Program-made: the position numbers and the translations under genes
Notes under the pieces: model-generated
Databases searched by the model: none
Told to the model about the DNA's origin: nothing
The model's input: the letters and a program-made list of their open reading frames with translations, nothing else
Assembly (NCBI RefSeq): GCF_022376445.1
Contig: NW_025955180.1
Span: 1-63,623 of the forward strand
Origin: Fomitopsis serialis
Taxonomy: Eukaryota; Basidiomycota; Agaricomycetes; Polyporales; Fomitopsidaceae
Length of the DNA: 63,623 nucleotides
Direction of reading: 5' to 3'
Part shown: positions 1-11,219 of the stretch, in pieces
Numbering within the stretch: position 1 is the stretch's first letter
Layout of the letters: every line of letters begins with the position of its first letter

Positions 1-985
1 CGCGAGAGCGTGACTGGTGTCGCCGTGCGGGCGTACTGTGATGGGCCACGTACAGGTGTCGAACCAAGGGTCATGAGCATGGCTGGTGCGACCGACACAC
101 GCTCCACTTTGTGCACCTCGAGATCGGGACTGAGCACGGACACAGCGCTCTTCAAATCGATCTCGTGGAACTGCCCCTCTATGTCGTTCATGAGCCTCTC
201 CTTGGGTATCATAGGTTCCTCTGGTTGTGGCTGCGGGATACGCGACATCACGCAGAGAGTGATCGCGTGCAGGAGGACTGTGTACAGTCAACGGACGCGC
301 CAATGCGCAATGCTTGCCCACTCACAAACTACGGCCATCATCCACTCCACGAATAACGAGAGGCGATACGTGCCCGTGCATGTCTGTTGAGACTCTGACA
401 AAGGTATGTTCAGCGACCTGTCATCTATCCGATGATAGCGTGGCACTGTACGCACTGAAGAGAGAACAATCGAACGTATGCCCCAAAGTTGTCAAGGACA
501 CAGCAATCCCTGACACCACATCAGCTATGTCGTACATGTATGACAAGATCTGGAAAGCTCACCGCAATGGACAGCAAATAAGAAAACTGTTCGCGCAAAA
601 TCGAGCCAAATTTGGAACACTACTACGATCCTGTGCTACCTTCAGGGACATCCGGAGCGTTTGATTGGTATACGAACTCACATAAGATATAGTAGTACGG
701 AGAACACGGTGTTCATGCATATCATCAGCAGAACGATCACGCCTACGCCATCTATGATTAGCAATGACCATCAGCATAGCCAGCAGGGTCACTCACGTTG
801 CGCCTCAACCGCATGCTTCCACTCCCGAGCAAGATAGACTGAGAGAAGAATCGCCCAAAGCAAACTGATGATAGAGATTACACCTGGACAAGATTGTCAG
901 CATCAAAATCATACTTGGCAGCGGAAGGCAAGGACTGACCGAAAACAGCTCTCCGGGCTGTGCGGAAGACAGACCACCAAGACAT
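1..985 (-). CDS. MARVEL-like four-TM membrane protein, C-terminal tail cut by window edge
   Basis: Seven exons can be chained on the minus strand: 985-915, 864-797, 751-682, 630-563, 509-456, 394-326, 277-<1, with exon-end phases 2,1,2,1,1,1. The start is the ATG at 985 (MSWWSVFRTARR). The product has four hydrophobic segments (around LLWAILLSVYLA, GVGVIVLLMICMNTVF, ARTVFLFAVHCGIAVSL and EWMMAVVFLLHAITLCVM), then a polar tail that is still open at base 1. A Cys pair (FDCSL...QTCTG) lies in the loop before TM4, as in fungal MARVEL-type proteins. It has three relatives in this window (2650-4034, 11220-12486, 37186-38232) with almost the same exon pattern. It is divergent from the proton channel gene. 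The family call rests on topology and gene structure; function is unknown. Confidence 0.72.
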
Positions 986-1636
986 AGCGGCAAAAAAGCT
1001 TCAAGCTAATTATACACCGGATAGAAGTAAAGAACGAAAGGCCACCAGGGAGAAAGCAAAGAAAGAAAACCAGGGGCCGACTCAGTCTGAGCCCAGAAAA
1101 TGAAGGTCCAGGAGGAAAGGCCTGGGGGGACGGCTGAGGAGGCACAGTATTTCAGGACAATTTAAGCGGATCAAATGGCATCACGGCGTCTGCGAACTGT
1201 CAGAACCATCTCATCAGTGGATGGGCCACTGCGCACTGCCTCGGTGAGACGTCGACACAAGTCTCCCTGATCGCTGTGGGGCCGCTTCAGAGGACGGAGC
1301 GTCTGCGCGCAGAAGCGACATAGCAATGGCATTCCAATGGCACTGTGTTTCCTGAGACCGTTGGAGACAGGGTGTCGGCCGGCGAGTCGAGTGCCCCAGT
1401 GTTGTAGACGAAACAGACAACGTGTGAGACGCGACGCGACGCGCCACGGTCAGTCACAGAGTCGCGTGCAGTCACAGCTGTCACTCCGGAGCCTGCGCGC
1501 CTGTGGCAACGACTGACGTCGACGACAAGTCGAGGACAGCCAGACGCACCTCGGAGTTGGCCCTGTCCTATCTATCTATCTCCTCGGCCACCGCCCGCTG
1601 TATATCCTGTCTGTGCGTGTTCGAAACCACGACAAT
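986..1636. other. Divergent intergenic region
   Basis: This 651-bp stretch separates the start codons of the leftward MARVEL-like gene and the rightward proton channel gene, so it must hold both promoters and 5' UTRs. It contains purine-rich runs around 1020-1100. I see no convincing coding exon and no clear TATA box. Confidence 0.6.
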
Positions 1637-2458
1637 ATGTCCGAACAAGAGCCACTCCTGCCGACCAGCAGCTCTGACAACCCCGACGTCGACCAAGGCA
1701 GTACCGGGAAGGCTGTCAAAGAGACTTCCTGGAGAGAGTGGACGGCGGAGCTACTGGAGTCGCCCAGACTACACAAAACAGTCATCACACTGGCTCGTAC
1801 CCCATTTATTGCCCTCGTCGTTCTCCGTCCAACTTCCGCACGCTCTGGTCAAACAGGTCTTGATTGACTCTGCCTGCGTCTTGGCCGACCTTGGCTACAC
1901 CTTCTTGAAGGAGAGCTGTGTCCCCGAAGAGGACCAGCCAGTATGGCTCGCCGTGCTCTCCCACATCTCGCTCGCCATCACCACGTTCTTCCTCGTCGAA
2001 ATCCCTCTCACGATATGGGCGCAAGGCTGGACGTTCTACAAGCCCGGCGGACAGGCACCGCATTCGTCGTTACACTTCTTTGATGCTGTCGTGATCGTCA
2101 CGACGTTTGTCCTCGAGGTCGTTCTCCGAGGACGCGAGAGGGAGCTCGCCGGCCTGCTCATCATCCTCCGACTGTGGCGTTTGGTGAAGCTAGTCCAAGG
2201 TGTGCACTTTCAATTGTGGCGTCGGTTCTTTGGGCCTGACTCTCCCCAGGTATCGCCGTCAGTGCAGGCGAGCTCGAGGAGGATAATATGCGCCAACTGG
2301 AGGAGACCAGAAGAGAGCTGGAAGGGATGATTGTCGCATTAGCTGATACCCGAGAGGAGAACCACAAGTTACGATTACACATTGAAGAGTTGGAGACCAA
2401 GGCCACTAGCAATTTGTCGCAGGACGAGGTGCCTCAGGATCGATTTACACAATATTAA
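1637..2458 (+). CDS. Voltage-gated proton channel (Hv1 type)
   Basis: Three exons (1637-1792, 1857-2199, 2250-2458) encode 235 residues starting MSEQEPLLP. The protein is a bare voltage-sensor domain with a C-terminal coiled coil. S1 carries the Asp of the proton selectivity filter (VLIDSACVLADL). S2 and S3 follow (ISLAITTFFLVEIPLTIW; FFDAVVIVTTFVLEVVL). S4 has the charge ladder ILRLWRLVKLVQG, with R, R and K at three-residue spacing. The tail (about residues 172-235) is strongly heptad-like (RQLEETRRELEGMIVALAD), as expected for the dimerising coil of Hv1. There is no pore domain. The second splice uses GT-AG. The first fits only as a GC-AG intron (1793-1856), because the GT just downstream breaks the frame. 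Likely role: proton extrusion across plasma or organelle membranes. Confidence 0.9.
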
Positions 2459-2649
2459 AAAGGCGTCGTTTGAATATACAGATATCTAGGATGTACAGAG
2501 TACTAGCTGGTGGCTACAAAGGATGGGATCTATGATACATGCTCGTCAATGACGCCAAATAAGCAAGGTCCCAAGTGATGTCCAGTCGTGGTATGGGTAT
2601 GTTCGTGTTCATGCACAGCATTGACGTTGGTGGACATGTTCAGTCGCGT

Positions 2650-4034
2650 CTAGCGCGATTCACTATCCGCCCTGACCCACTCGGAACGGTGGCAAGGTTT
2701 GATGGGCATGTCCGGGTCCTGCACGTCCTCCGGGAAGATCCCATATGACATGGGGCGACTGGGCGACGGCGTGATGACAGGCAAGCTCATCTGGCTCGGG
2801 ATTTGCAGCTCGACCTCGCCGGACCGCAGCCTTCCCAGAGGCGACCGGGTCTTTGGCGGGAGCACGGGTGGCGCGTAGGTCGAAACCGTGGTGCAGCTCC
2901 AGTGTGAAAGCAGACGTGGGGTGCTCTTCTGGGACTTCTTCGGTGAGAGGAAGGGAGGGTCCACGCCGCGTCGGGGTTTCACGTCCTTCGCCCACGTTGG
3001 TCGGAAGCTCTCCACGCTCTTGCTGAACGGCGCAGAGATGGAGATGGCTTTGAGAGGGGGCCGGATGATGCCCGTCGGCTTCCAGATCGGTTGCGCTTTG
3101 GAGGATGCCGTGGAAAGTGACTCGTTGTCCTTGAACGCAGGGCTTTCAAAGTCCTGGCGTTCAGGGTCCTTCGGATAGAACCATTGCTTGCCAGAGCTAG
3201 GAGGCGGCGATTGGGAAGCGGCGAACCACGGGACGGAAGTGATCGCAGCACCCCATACATCCGGGTGAGTGTTGGAGTGCATTGTCGTAATTCCGATCAG
3301 GCCAAACAGGTACAGCAGAACTACGGCGAATATGAACATATGATGAGGTTGGTACCAGGGTGAGGGACGTACGAAGGAAGCTGGTCACCCAAGTGACGAC
3401 AACCAGCAGAGTCGACGAAGCGCACGCGCTCATAGCATCTATTCAGACAATCAGCTTTGAAAGGCTGAGAAGACAGAAGCAGGTACCCACCCTCGGCTCG
3501 ACAAGCGAGAATAGGCCCATTGACGGTGATAACAATGGCGGCAGCTGCGTATACCGTATTGATAAGTGGGCTTCTTTGTGGGGTGAATGCTACGCACAGA
3601 GTTCCAAGATAGCAAAAGCTGCTATCCACACGCACTCGAGAATGATCTTCGGGGACCAGAACGCCGGGAAGATTAGCTCTGCGAGGGCCCTGTACATAGT
3701 TTATGAGTAAGCATAGCGCATACAGGCGCAGGAACTCACAAGAGCAAGTATATTATAGTCAAGATAGTATTGAATAGCACGAAGACAGGCGCGCCGCCCT
3801 CTAGTCATGACAGGGAGTGAGTGAATGGACGATTGTGTCACAAGGCAGACGTACCATTGAGAGAGGCCCTCTTTGCCGCTGCAATATTCCATGACGCGAA
3901 CCCAAGCGCGAGGATGTTCAGGTAAAGTAGGAAGACTGTTTGTACCGGTTAGTATTGGTCTCTACGCCAGGCGATGAGCAATGCGAAGGCTCACAGAAAA
4001 GAACGAATCGCAAGAGAACGAACGGATTCCGCAT
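2650..4034 (-). CDS. MARVEL-like four-TM membrane protein with long Pro/Ser-rich tail
   Basis: Seven exons (4034-3995, 3935-3855, 3800-3740, 3689-3598, 3544-3491, 3438-3373, 3320-2650) sum to 354 codons. The start MRNPFVLLRFVLF is chosen because a 40-nt first exon is shared with the relative at 11220-12486. Four TM helices are visible: VLFFFLLYLNILALGFASW, PVFVLFNTILTIIYLLL, ILECVWIAAFAILELSAAAIV and STLLVVVTWVTS..LLYLFGLIG. A cytoplasmic tail of about 200 residues follows, rich in Pro, Ser and basic residues (PKKSQKSTPR, PPVLPPKTRS), suggesting phosphorylation or SH3-type contacts. The tail is not conserved among the window's relatives. MARVEL proteins usually organise membrane domains or vesicle traffic; the exact job here is unknown. 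Confidence 0.78.
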
Positions 4035-6165
4035 CCTTGTGTGGCGCAATAACGGATGGGTCGAGAGTAAGGATACAGCAGGCAATGCAGAGCGTCCAGT
4101 ATATATGAGAGCACGTATCAAAGCGTATCGCAGCGAGCTCTACGAGGGTCGTCGTCCAGAAGCCGGCGTACAAATGTCAAACGGAAATGAGCCTGCCAAG
4201 TGGTAGTGCGTAGAGCACGAGCAAGGGGGGACAAAGTAGACGGTTCTAGGAGCGAGGTCGAGATTCTATAGTGAGCCGGGACCGGCAAGGCCACAAAGCG
4301 ACTCGGACGGGCCAAAGCATGGTTATATGGGCAGGAGGCGTGTCCAAAGCGAGAACAATGGCGGCCAGGAAAACAATAGATGAGCGCGTACGCGCCCCCA
4401 TTGAGGTAACAAGCGCCGGCGTCTCGAGGTCGGCCGCTTCGGGACCACTTCTTCTCGCTCCGACCACAGCTTTCTTATTGTCCCCTCCTTGAAGAACTTG
4501 ACCTTCACGTCTTCAGACGTCAGCATCGTCGAGATGAAACGGCTGGTGCTAGCGAGTGTCGTACCATGGTTGCTGTGATCTTGTTAAGTCGAAGTTACAT
4601 ACGTGCGACGTCAGCCCGAACGTACGCCTTTCGTACGAATCCTGCCGGTGAGTACTGTGTTGTCTTCCCGTCGGGTATTGCCAAGCATCTGAATATCGGT
4701 GTATACACAGTATGACAATCTCCCACTCGCTGCCCCAATTCGATTTGCGGAGGGCTCCTCCTGGGCTCCTCCTCGGTGTCTGCCAGCCTGGTTCATGCCT
4801 GATCCTGCCTGATCCCGATGATCAGCGAGCCGGGTGCAATGGCCGCCGCGCCGCAATGCCCCACTCGACGCCACTGGTGACCACTAACGCAGATACATTG
4901 ATGGTCAGGCATGACTGCAATTATGTAGGCTTGGTACCCCTGGACCGGTGTGATCTGGCCGGTAGCCGTGCATATGGCAGTAGAGGGTTGGTGATGGACA
5001 CGACATTGTACACATCGCAGGTACGCCTCCAATCACCACTTGTCCGAGTCGGCCGAGGGTGCAAATGACGGGTGTCCTCGCAGTGTGCATGACATCGCAC
5101 GGTCGCAGAGCAAATGTTTGATCGTTCGTGCGTATGAATGCGTGCAGCCCTGAATGAAGCATGGTTGACGCGACCTGTGCGTACATCGCAGGGCTCGAGG
5201 TTATATATTCTGCTCGCGTCCTTTGAACGCTACAGCACAGCTATCCCATATTATTATGTTCGCGGAGTCGTTGCCAATACGGCACTATAGGCACGTCGTT
5301 TTATCCGTGCCTGTAGACTGGAGCTAGTCAACCACAACTGCTACATCAACGGCGTACATTCAACTAGCGATGTACGCTTCCTCGAATTCTTGTGTTAGTA
5401 CTCAACTCAGTGCTCAGAACTCAGCTTTCCTCCTCCCCAGTGACCGGTTTTGGACCATCGATTTGGCACGCGCACCACGTGACCGCGTCTCGCAGCAGGT
5501 TTTGACGCCTCAGGGCGGGGGTGCGAAGGAGTGCGATAGGTGCTATGTATGCGATCAATCAGACGGTCAAGAGCAATAAGTACTTGATTAGTACGTGCAT
5601 TCTTGGCGTAATCACGGCTTCACTGCGAAACTTAACTTGACCTCGATAGACCAAGCCCGTCTTCTGTTGGCCAAGATGCTCGGAAGAAGGCAACTGAGAG
5701 CGCTCGAATCCCGCTCGAATTGCACCTTCCGACTCGGTGGTTCAGATGTTCACGGGCATGACGCTTTCTCGATCGAGTCTCGGCGACTGCACTCAGGCAA
5801 AACGATTCGGGGCGGCTTCCCGTGCATTTTCAGAATGTTCCATTCATATGCGCCACGATCGAGTTTGCGGATAGCGGATCGACTGGAAGACTGATCGGGG
5901 GCAATCCGCAGGGTCAGTGCCAAAGAGGGCGTGCTCCGGGCATCGAGAACCAAAGGCGAGCCAGCGTCGGCACCATAGGCCCGAGTTTCCTGGCACATTT
6001 CATTAACATCGCTCTGGGCAGGATCCTTCATCGAATTCGATGTTCGGTGGCGCCCCATAGCCCCCGTCGGGAACAACTGTTTAGAGACTTTCCGCCGTAC
6101 ATAACTATCCGCCATGCAGGACGTTCACTTTGCGTGCGCCATCCTGCGCAACCAACGCGGTCAAT
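4035..6165. other. 2.1-kb stretch without a resolved gene
   Basis: No complete gene could be chained here. On the minus strand at about 4470-4040 there are hydrophobic frames with coding-like composition (for example SSIVFLAAIVLALDTPPAH and LCIACCILTLD) separated by plausible splice sites. They could be a decayed or unresolved further MARVEL-like copy. An AT-rich TATA-like run (TTATATATTC) lies near 5191-5200 on the plus strand. The open frame at 5750-6115 on the minus strand resembles no family I know. The last few hundred bases should carry the promoter of the seven-TM gene at 6166. Confidence 0.4.
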
Positions 6166-7674
6166 ATGTCGACCAGCCCAGAGATTCAGTCACTCGTCAC
6201 TGCCAACCTCGCCACCGTGTGCGTAGAGAGCATTCTCACGGGCGTATTCTGGGTTCTCTATGTGCTGTCGACTTTACTGCTGGTACAGCGTGCCCGCGAC
6301 CGGGCGGTACAGACTGGATCATCGGCCCGCTCAATTTACAAAACACCCATGTTCATCGCGTCACATATCATCGCTGCCACTGTGACTGCGGTGAGTCTCT
6401 TTCTGGGTGCCCGCTTCCAAGTCACTTAAAGCCTTCGTTAGCACTGGAGTCTCACCGTCTATCGACTTTTCTTTGCGTTTGTCACATTCATGGGTGGCAC
6501 GGAACCGCTACTCGTCTATGCGAACATCGCGGACCCGTCAGAAATCGCCAAAACCGCATTGTTTGTCACTACTGTGTTGGCATCGGATGCCATGATTGTG
6601 AGCCATCTATTCACTCGCTCTCGCGTCGACCGCTGATCCACGGTGCCCGCTTTGTAGATCTACCGGTTGTACATCATCTGGGGCTATAACAAGTGGATAG
6701 TCATCTTCCCTATCATGACTTGGTTTGGATTGATTGGTAGGCAGTCAATGGCTTTCGACTTCTAAGCCACATTGACACCGTCCTGCCAGTCTGTGGAGTA
6801 GGCCTTTGCTGGCGGTTCTCCTTGTATCAACTTGGCGAGGACGCATATCATGACGGAATTGGACGCTGGATTACGAGCGACTGTGTCATGACATTTGTGT
6901 GAGTCGCAGCTCCCGTTTCACATCCTGTCCTGATTGCCGACTTACGTCGTATACAGCACTAACGTGTATTGTACTGGTACGGTCTACGGCATTCCTACTG
7001 ATCAGGCATGTCTTGACGCTTGACGCTTGGTCAGTTTGTATCGCATGGCGTATATGGCGTACCCGTATCCGCAGCAAGTCATTTGGCGGTGGAAATCTTA
7101 TGGTATGCTTTTCGCAACACTTAGACATATGCGTACGAAGACTCACCAACACATTGCCAGGGCGTCCTGGCGATCATCATCGAGAGCGCACTCATTCACA
7201 CGTACGCATGCCCTGCTCCTTGCATCGACGCTTCAACCTTCTCACCAAATCATCAACAGTTGCTGGAACTTCTTCTTTCTCCTCGAGTTCCAGCTGCAGT
7301 CTGTCGTCCAGTTCACGGCGATTGACGTATGGAGCCCGGTCTGCGGGATCACGTTCATGCTCATCAACTTCCGTGTCGCCCTCGGATGGGCCCAAAAGGC
7401 ACACACCCACAGTCGAAGTGCTGGCAGCGCGTTCACGCATCGCCCACCTACGGCGTCCACCTCTACTTCGTACCCGCTACGCAAGCATGAGCTGACTAGC
7501 GCAGCTGACGGTGTGCCTTATCCGTATAAGGAACCGTACACTGGCATGATGCCGCATCCTTACGCCGCGCCGGACCCCGCGCCGGTGTATCCCCCGTTCA
7601 CCGTAAACATCACGCGCGTCGTGGACACGGTCGACGACAATGGTTCGAATGTCCCGTACGAAGGCGAGGCATAG
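6166..7674 (+). CDS. Seven-TM orphan integral membrane protein of basidiomycete type
   Basis: Eight exons (6166-6390, 6442-6597, 6658-6736, 6790-6898, 6957-6976, 7035-7102, 7161-7201, 7260-7674) give 370 codons and end in TAG. Hydrophobic segments occur near residues 12-35, 50-72, 80-105, 115-130 (SDAMIIYRLYIIW), 133-150, 185-205 and 225-270. The motif D-x-x-I-Y-R-x-Y-x-x-W followed by a TM segment recurs in a large group of uncharacterised basidiomycete membrane proteins with receptor-like topology. A Pro/Tyr-rich C-terminal tail (PYPYKEPYTGMMPHPYA) is probably cytoplasmic. One exon is only 20 nt long. No ligand or G-protein link can be read from the sequence. Confidence 0.78.
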
Positions 7675-8370
7675 ACTTCAGTTTCATTCGTAAGCCTACT
7701 CCGCTGTATCTTTTTACATCTTCTTTAGGATGTGCATGCGCGATTTCCTCATGGAACTTGCCCTTCCTCTTTGCCTTGGTGCGGACGGGGGCGTTGCGCT
7801 GCTTGTCACTACGCTACTCTGTATTCAAAGTGTTTGTATGTATGAATACAGTGTGACGTTGACGTTGAACGTCGAGACTTGGACACTGCGCAGAAATGGA
7901 GGGCTGAGGCATGTGGCCTCGCGGCGCGCCCACGTCCGAGATTGGCGCGCGTAGTAATACGGCTTTTGAGAGGCACCTTGGGAACACCACCTGATTGCCT
8001 AGATCTGCAGGTCTTCCCATGACAATGTCGGGGTTCTCCTCCCTACACTCAACCTACACTGGCCTCGAATTAGCCAGCGAGCTCGCATGGGAACACGGCC
8101 GCAGGAATACCTGATCGACGGCAGTCCGATCCTCGGAAATACGTGGGCGAAACCATCCTCGAGGAGATCATCCACTGCTCGCCGCGGTCATGTCACCCTT
8201 CCGTCCCGTCCGTTGCAAGTTGATGGGAATTGACATATTGTATCCATACACTTACGGCAGTCAGCTGCCACACATTCAACCGGATGGCCGTTGTTGACTC
8301 CCTTGCAATGCCGTATATAAGGGGGCCTACAGTGCAGACATGAAGTATCGTCATCGTGGACCTGGGCGAT
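7675..8370. other. Intergenic region, terminator of the 7TM gene and esterase promoter
   Basis: This region lies between two genes on the same strand. The left part should carry the 3' UTR of the seven-TM gene. The right part is the esterase promoter, with a TATA box at 8314. No further exon was found. Confidence 0.55.
8314..8321 (+). promoter_or_regulatory. TATA box of the carboxylesterase gene
   Basis: A perfect TATATAAG lies 57 bp upstream of the esterase ATG at 8371. That distance suits a TSS near 8345 and a short leader. It supports 8371, not an upstream codon, as the start. It is among the cleaner core promoters in the window and fits a regulated secreted enzyme. Confidence 0.6.
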
Positions 8371-10763
8371 ATGGCACTGACACGCTCAACGTCGTGTTAT
8401 GCGGCCCTGCTTGGCTGTCTTGTTACTCTGCCTTCCATTGTCCTCGGGTGGGCGACATATCCCGACACTGACGTGGTGATCGTCTCAAACAACGATCTTG
8501 ACCCCTCAAATGCGAACCGAGCAAGTGCATTGTACTTGAAAAGCGCATTCAGCTGCGAGGAGGCTCTCTTGGCCTGCGAGCAGCTTCAAGAGACTCTGCT
8601 ACCTGTACCGAATACGACAGCTGGTCTTACGGCGCAGAACCTGTCCGTTGCGCTCACATCTGAACGACATGGTGCCGCTCTAGACAAAACGCAGCAACTT
8701 TGGGTCGCAAGTGATGGTGAGTGCTCCCCGATTGAGATGGTACTTTGTGTCGTGCATGACTGACTCACCACTGTAGCGCCTTACACCTGCGGAGCTTTCA
8801 CGCCAAGCTATCAGTATTCCGATGTCGGATATGCACTTGACACAAACGTCGACTTTGACACTCAGCTGCCTGTACTTTGCACGAACTCGGCCCCTCTGGC
8901 GCGCTCAAATGTCACGTCTTACGACACCACACGCCAGATCCAACTCTCTACGCCTTCTGCTGGCACCCTGACTGGCTACCGCGACAAGTTCACCTTCCGT
9001 TTCCTCGGGATCAAGTATGCGGAGCCAACCAATGGAAGCGCTAGGTTCCAGCCGCCCACAGCGCTCACTGTGGAACCTGAGACTGAACGATCCGCGCTTC
9101 AATATGGGAGCATCTGTGCTCAGGCATGTAACAAAGTGGCGTCTCAGGTATAGCCTACTAACCATAGGCTGATAACAGCCACCCGACGCGGACAACGGCC
9201 ACTTATTGTATTCAAACGAGGATTGCCTGTATCTGAATGTGTTTTCCCCTGTCGCAAACTCTGCGACGAACTCGGTCCAGACTGCGCCCAAGCTCCCCGT
9301 GATGTTCTTCAGTGAGTATCAATCATGAGTGTAAACCCGCAACATACATTGACACCTGAACGATATTCCGCCAGTACACGGCGGTGGTCTGAACACAGGC
9401 GACAGCGGGCCGTTCCCATTCAACATGACTACGAGCGGCTTCGTCGGGAACTCCGTTTCCAATATCTATGATGGCACGAACGTCGTGTCGTATGCAGGCG
9501 TTGTTCTAGTCACGATCAACTATCGTTTGACTGCGTTCGGCTGGTTCAACGCCTCCAATGCCGCCCTGAAGGACGCACTTCTCGCACTGCAGTGGGTTCA
9601 GGACAATATCGAGTCTTTTGGTGGCGATGTGAGCACATCTAGGCAGCTGCTCCGGTCGCTTCTCTGATCCCACTTCATCCAGCCGACGAAAGTACTCATC
9701 TACGGCGAGTCCGCCGGTGGTGTCATGACAAGATACTTGCTTGGCACAAATCCCGTTTACACTGAAGGCCTATTCAGTAAGTGCGCGGTCTTTGTACTCT
9801 AGACCCGATGCTAAGTATTCTTCAGGTGCTGCTATCCTCGAATCAGATTTCGGGCAGAGCGACCCTTTCCTCTCGATACCGCTCGCACAGAACATATCAC
9901 TGAAGCTCGCGCAATACCTTGGATGTGCTTCAAACTCCTCTACCACGTTCAACGACACGATGGCCCAATGCGTGCAGGATCTCCCCGCCGGGGACATCGC
10001 GATGGCTTCTTACAACCTCGGTATCTCCTGGAGCATCGCTGTTGATGGCGACTACGTGCTCACCGATATCGCGTCCAGTATCATGGACGGTGACTACGCA
10101 CGCGTGCCAACCATCTGGGCGAGCAACGAATGCGAATATTGCTACTTCCTGCCGAGCACAATCGCGCCGACTGCGAACGCATCCGTCTTCCCCGAATATG
10201 TCTCAATCGGGTTCAATACCACGGGCGCCCAAGCCATCTTGAACGCGACCGACCTCTATCCCTACCAAACCGCGCCATCCGCAGACGGGATCTCAGGAGC
10301 CGTGCTGACCCTCGCCCAACTCTTCACCGACTTCGCCGTGCACTGCCCGGAGCTGTATCTCGCATCCCTGGAGACGAACACCACCAACCCCGGCAACTCG
10401 TACAAGGTCGTGTTCGCCACAGGTCTCGGTTCGCCCCTCACGCCGAACCCTGAGACCTGTGTGGGACAAGTCTGTCATGCAGATGAGCTCTACTGGGTCT
10501 TCGCCACGGCCGAGACAGACAACCTGTACCAACCTCTGACTCCGGGTCAGGTCGCAACAACCCGTGAGGTGATCAACCGCTGGACCTCGCTTGCGTGGAC
10601 TGGCAATCCCAACTACGAAGGCGCTGTGGTGGAGTGGGCACCGTATACAGGCGACAACGAGATCGTCATTAACGCGACGGCCACCGAGACCATTGAGCCA
10701 TACCGAGTGGCTCAGTGCGACTTCCTCGTGACTCAGATTGGTCTGATATTCGGGGACCCGTAG
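8371..10763 (+). CDS. Secreted type-B carboxylesterase/lipase
   Basis: Six exons (8371-8716, 8777-9147, 9179-9311, 9375-9628, 9683-9776, 9826-10763) encode 711 residues. A signal peptide (ACYAALLGC-like hydrophobic start after MALTRSTS) precedes about 150 residues that are not part of the core. The alpha/beta-hydrolase then shows the oxyanion loop (FFIHGGGL), EDCLYLNVF, the nucleophile elbow YGESAGG, the acid region WASNECEY and the His region CHADELYWVF. Many N-glycosylation sequons are present. It should hydrolyse carboxylic or lipid esters outside the cell. The second intron (9148-9178) would be only 31 nt if the best donor is used, or 43 nt with the donor at 9136. The residue count given uses the 31-nt version. 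Confidence 0.9.
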
Positions 10764-11219
10764 GCAGCTTTTCGCTAAATGGAGGGTACGTTATACTGTC
10801 GAGTACGCGGTACGCCCGCGACGAAGCAAATACCTACCAACTTCCGCGTGGCACTCAGTTTCCCTCCAGTGAACAGGGTATACATCAAAGTGGTCATGGC
10901 TGAGCGTCTTGTGAGGACACCCAACCGAACCCGAAAGAATAAATTAAACTGCAAGTAACTTCTCACATTAGAGGTATGCTACAATACTGGTCTACGGCTA
11001 CAGTCATTCGAAATGCTCGTCGCGGCCAGCGACAAGCGGTCATTCGCCGACCAATCGGTCGTGGGCATGAAGTCGTGAACAGTCGTGAGCACAACCAAGC
11101 AGAGCTGCGCATAACCAGCACGTCTGTTCCATTCTGCCCATCTCCCATACCCACTAAAGGACACCGGAAGCCCCGAGGGGAATGAAGAAGGTACGTGCTG
11201 GTATCCTCAGACGCGAGTG
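10764..11219. other. Convergent intergenic region
   Basis: This stretch separates the stop codons of the rightward esterase and the leftward MARVEL-like gene, so it should contain both 3' UTRs and poly(A) sites (for example AATAAATTAAA near 10938). I see no gene in it. Confidence 0.55.

Noticed and set aside
6166..7674. Mating pheromone receptor (STE3-type) for the seven-TM gene
   Set aside because: The sequence has the orphan basidiomycete motif around DAMIIYRLYIIW rather than STE3 features, and no pheromone precursor with a C-terminal CaaX box was seen nearby.
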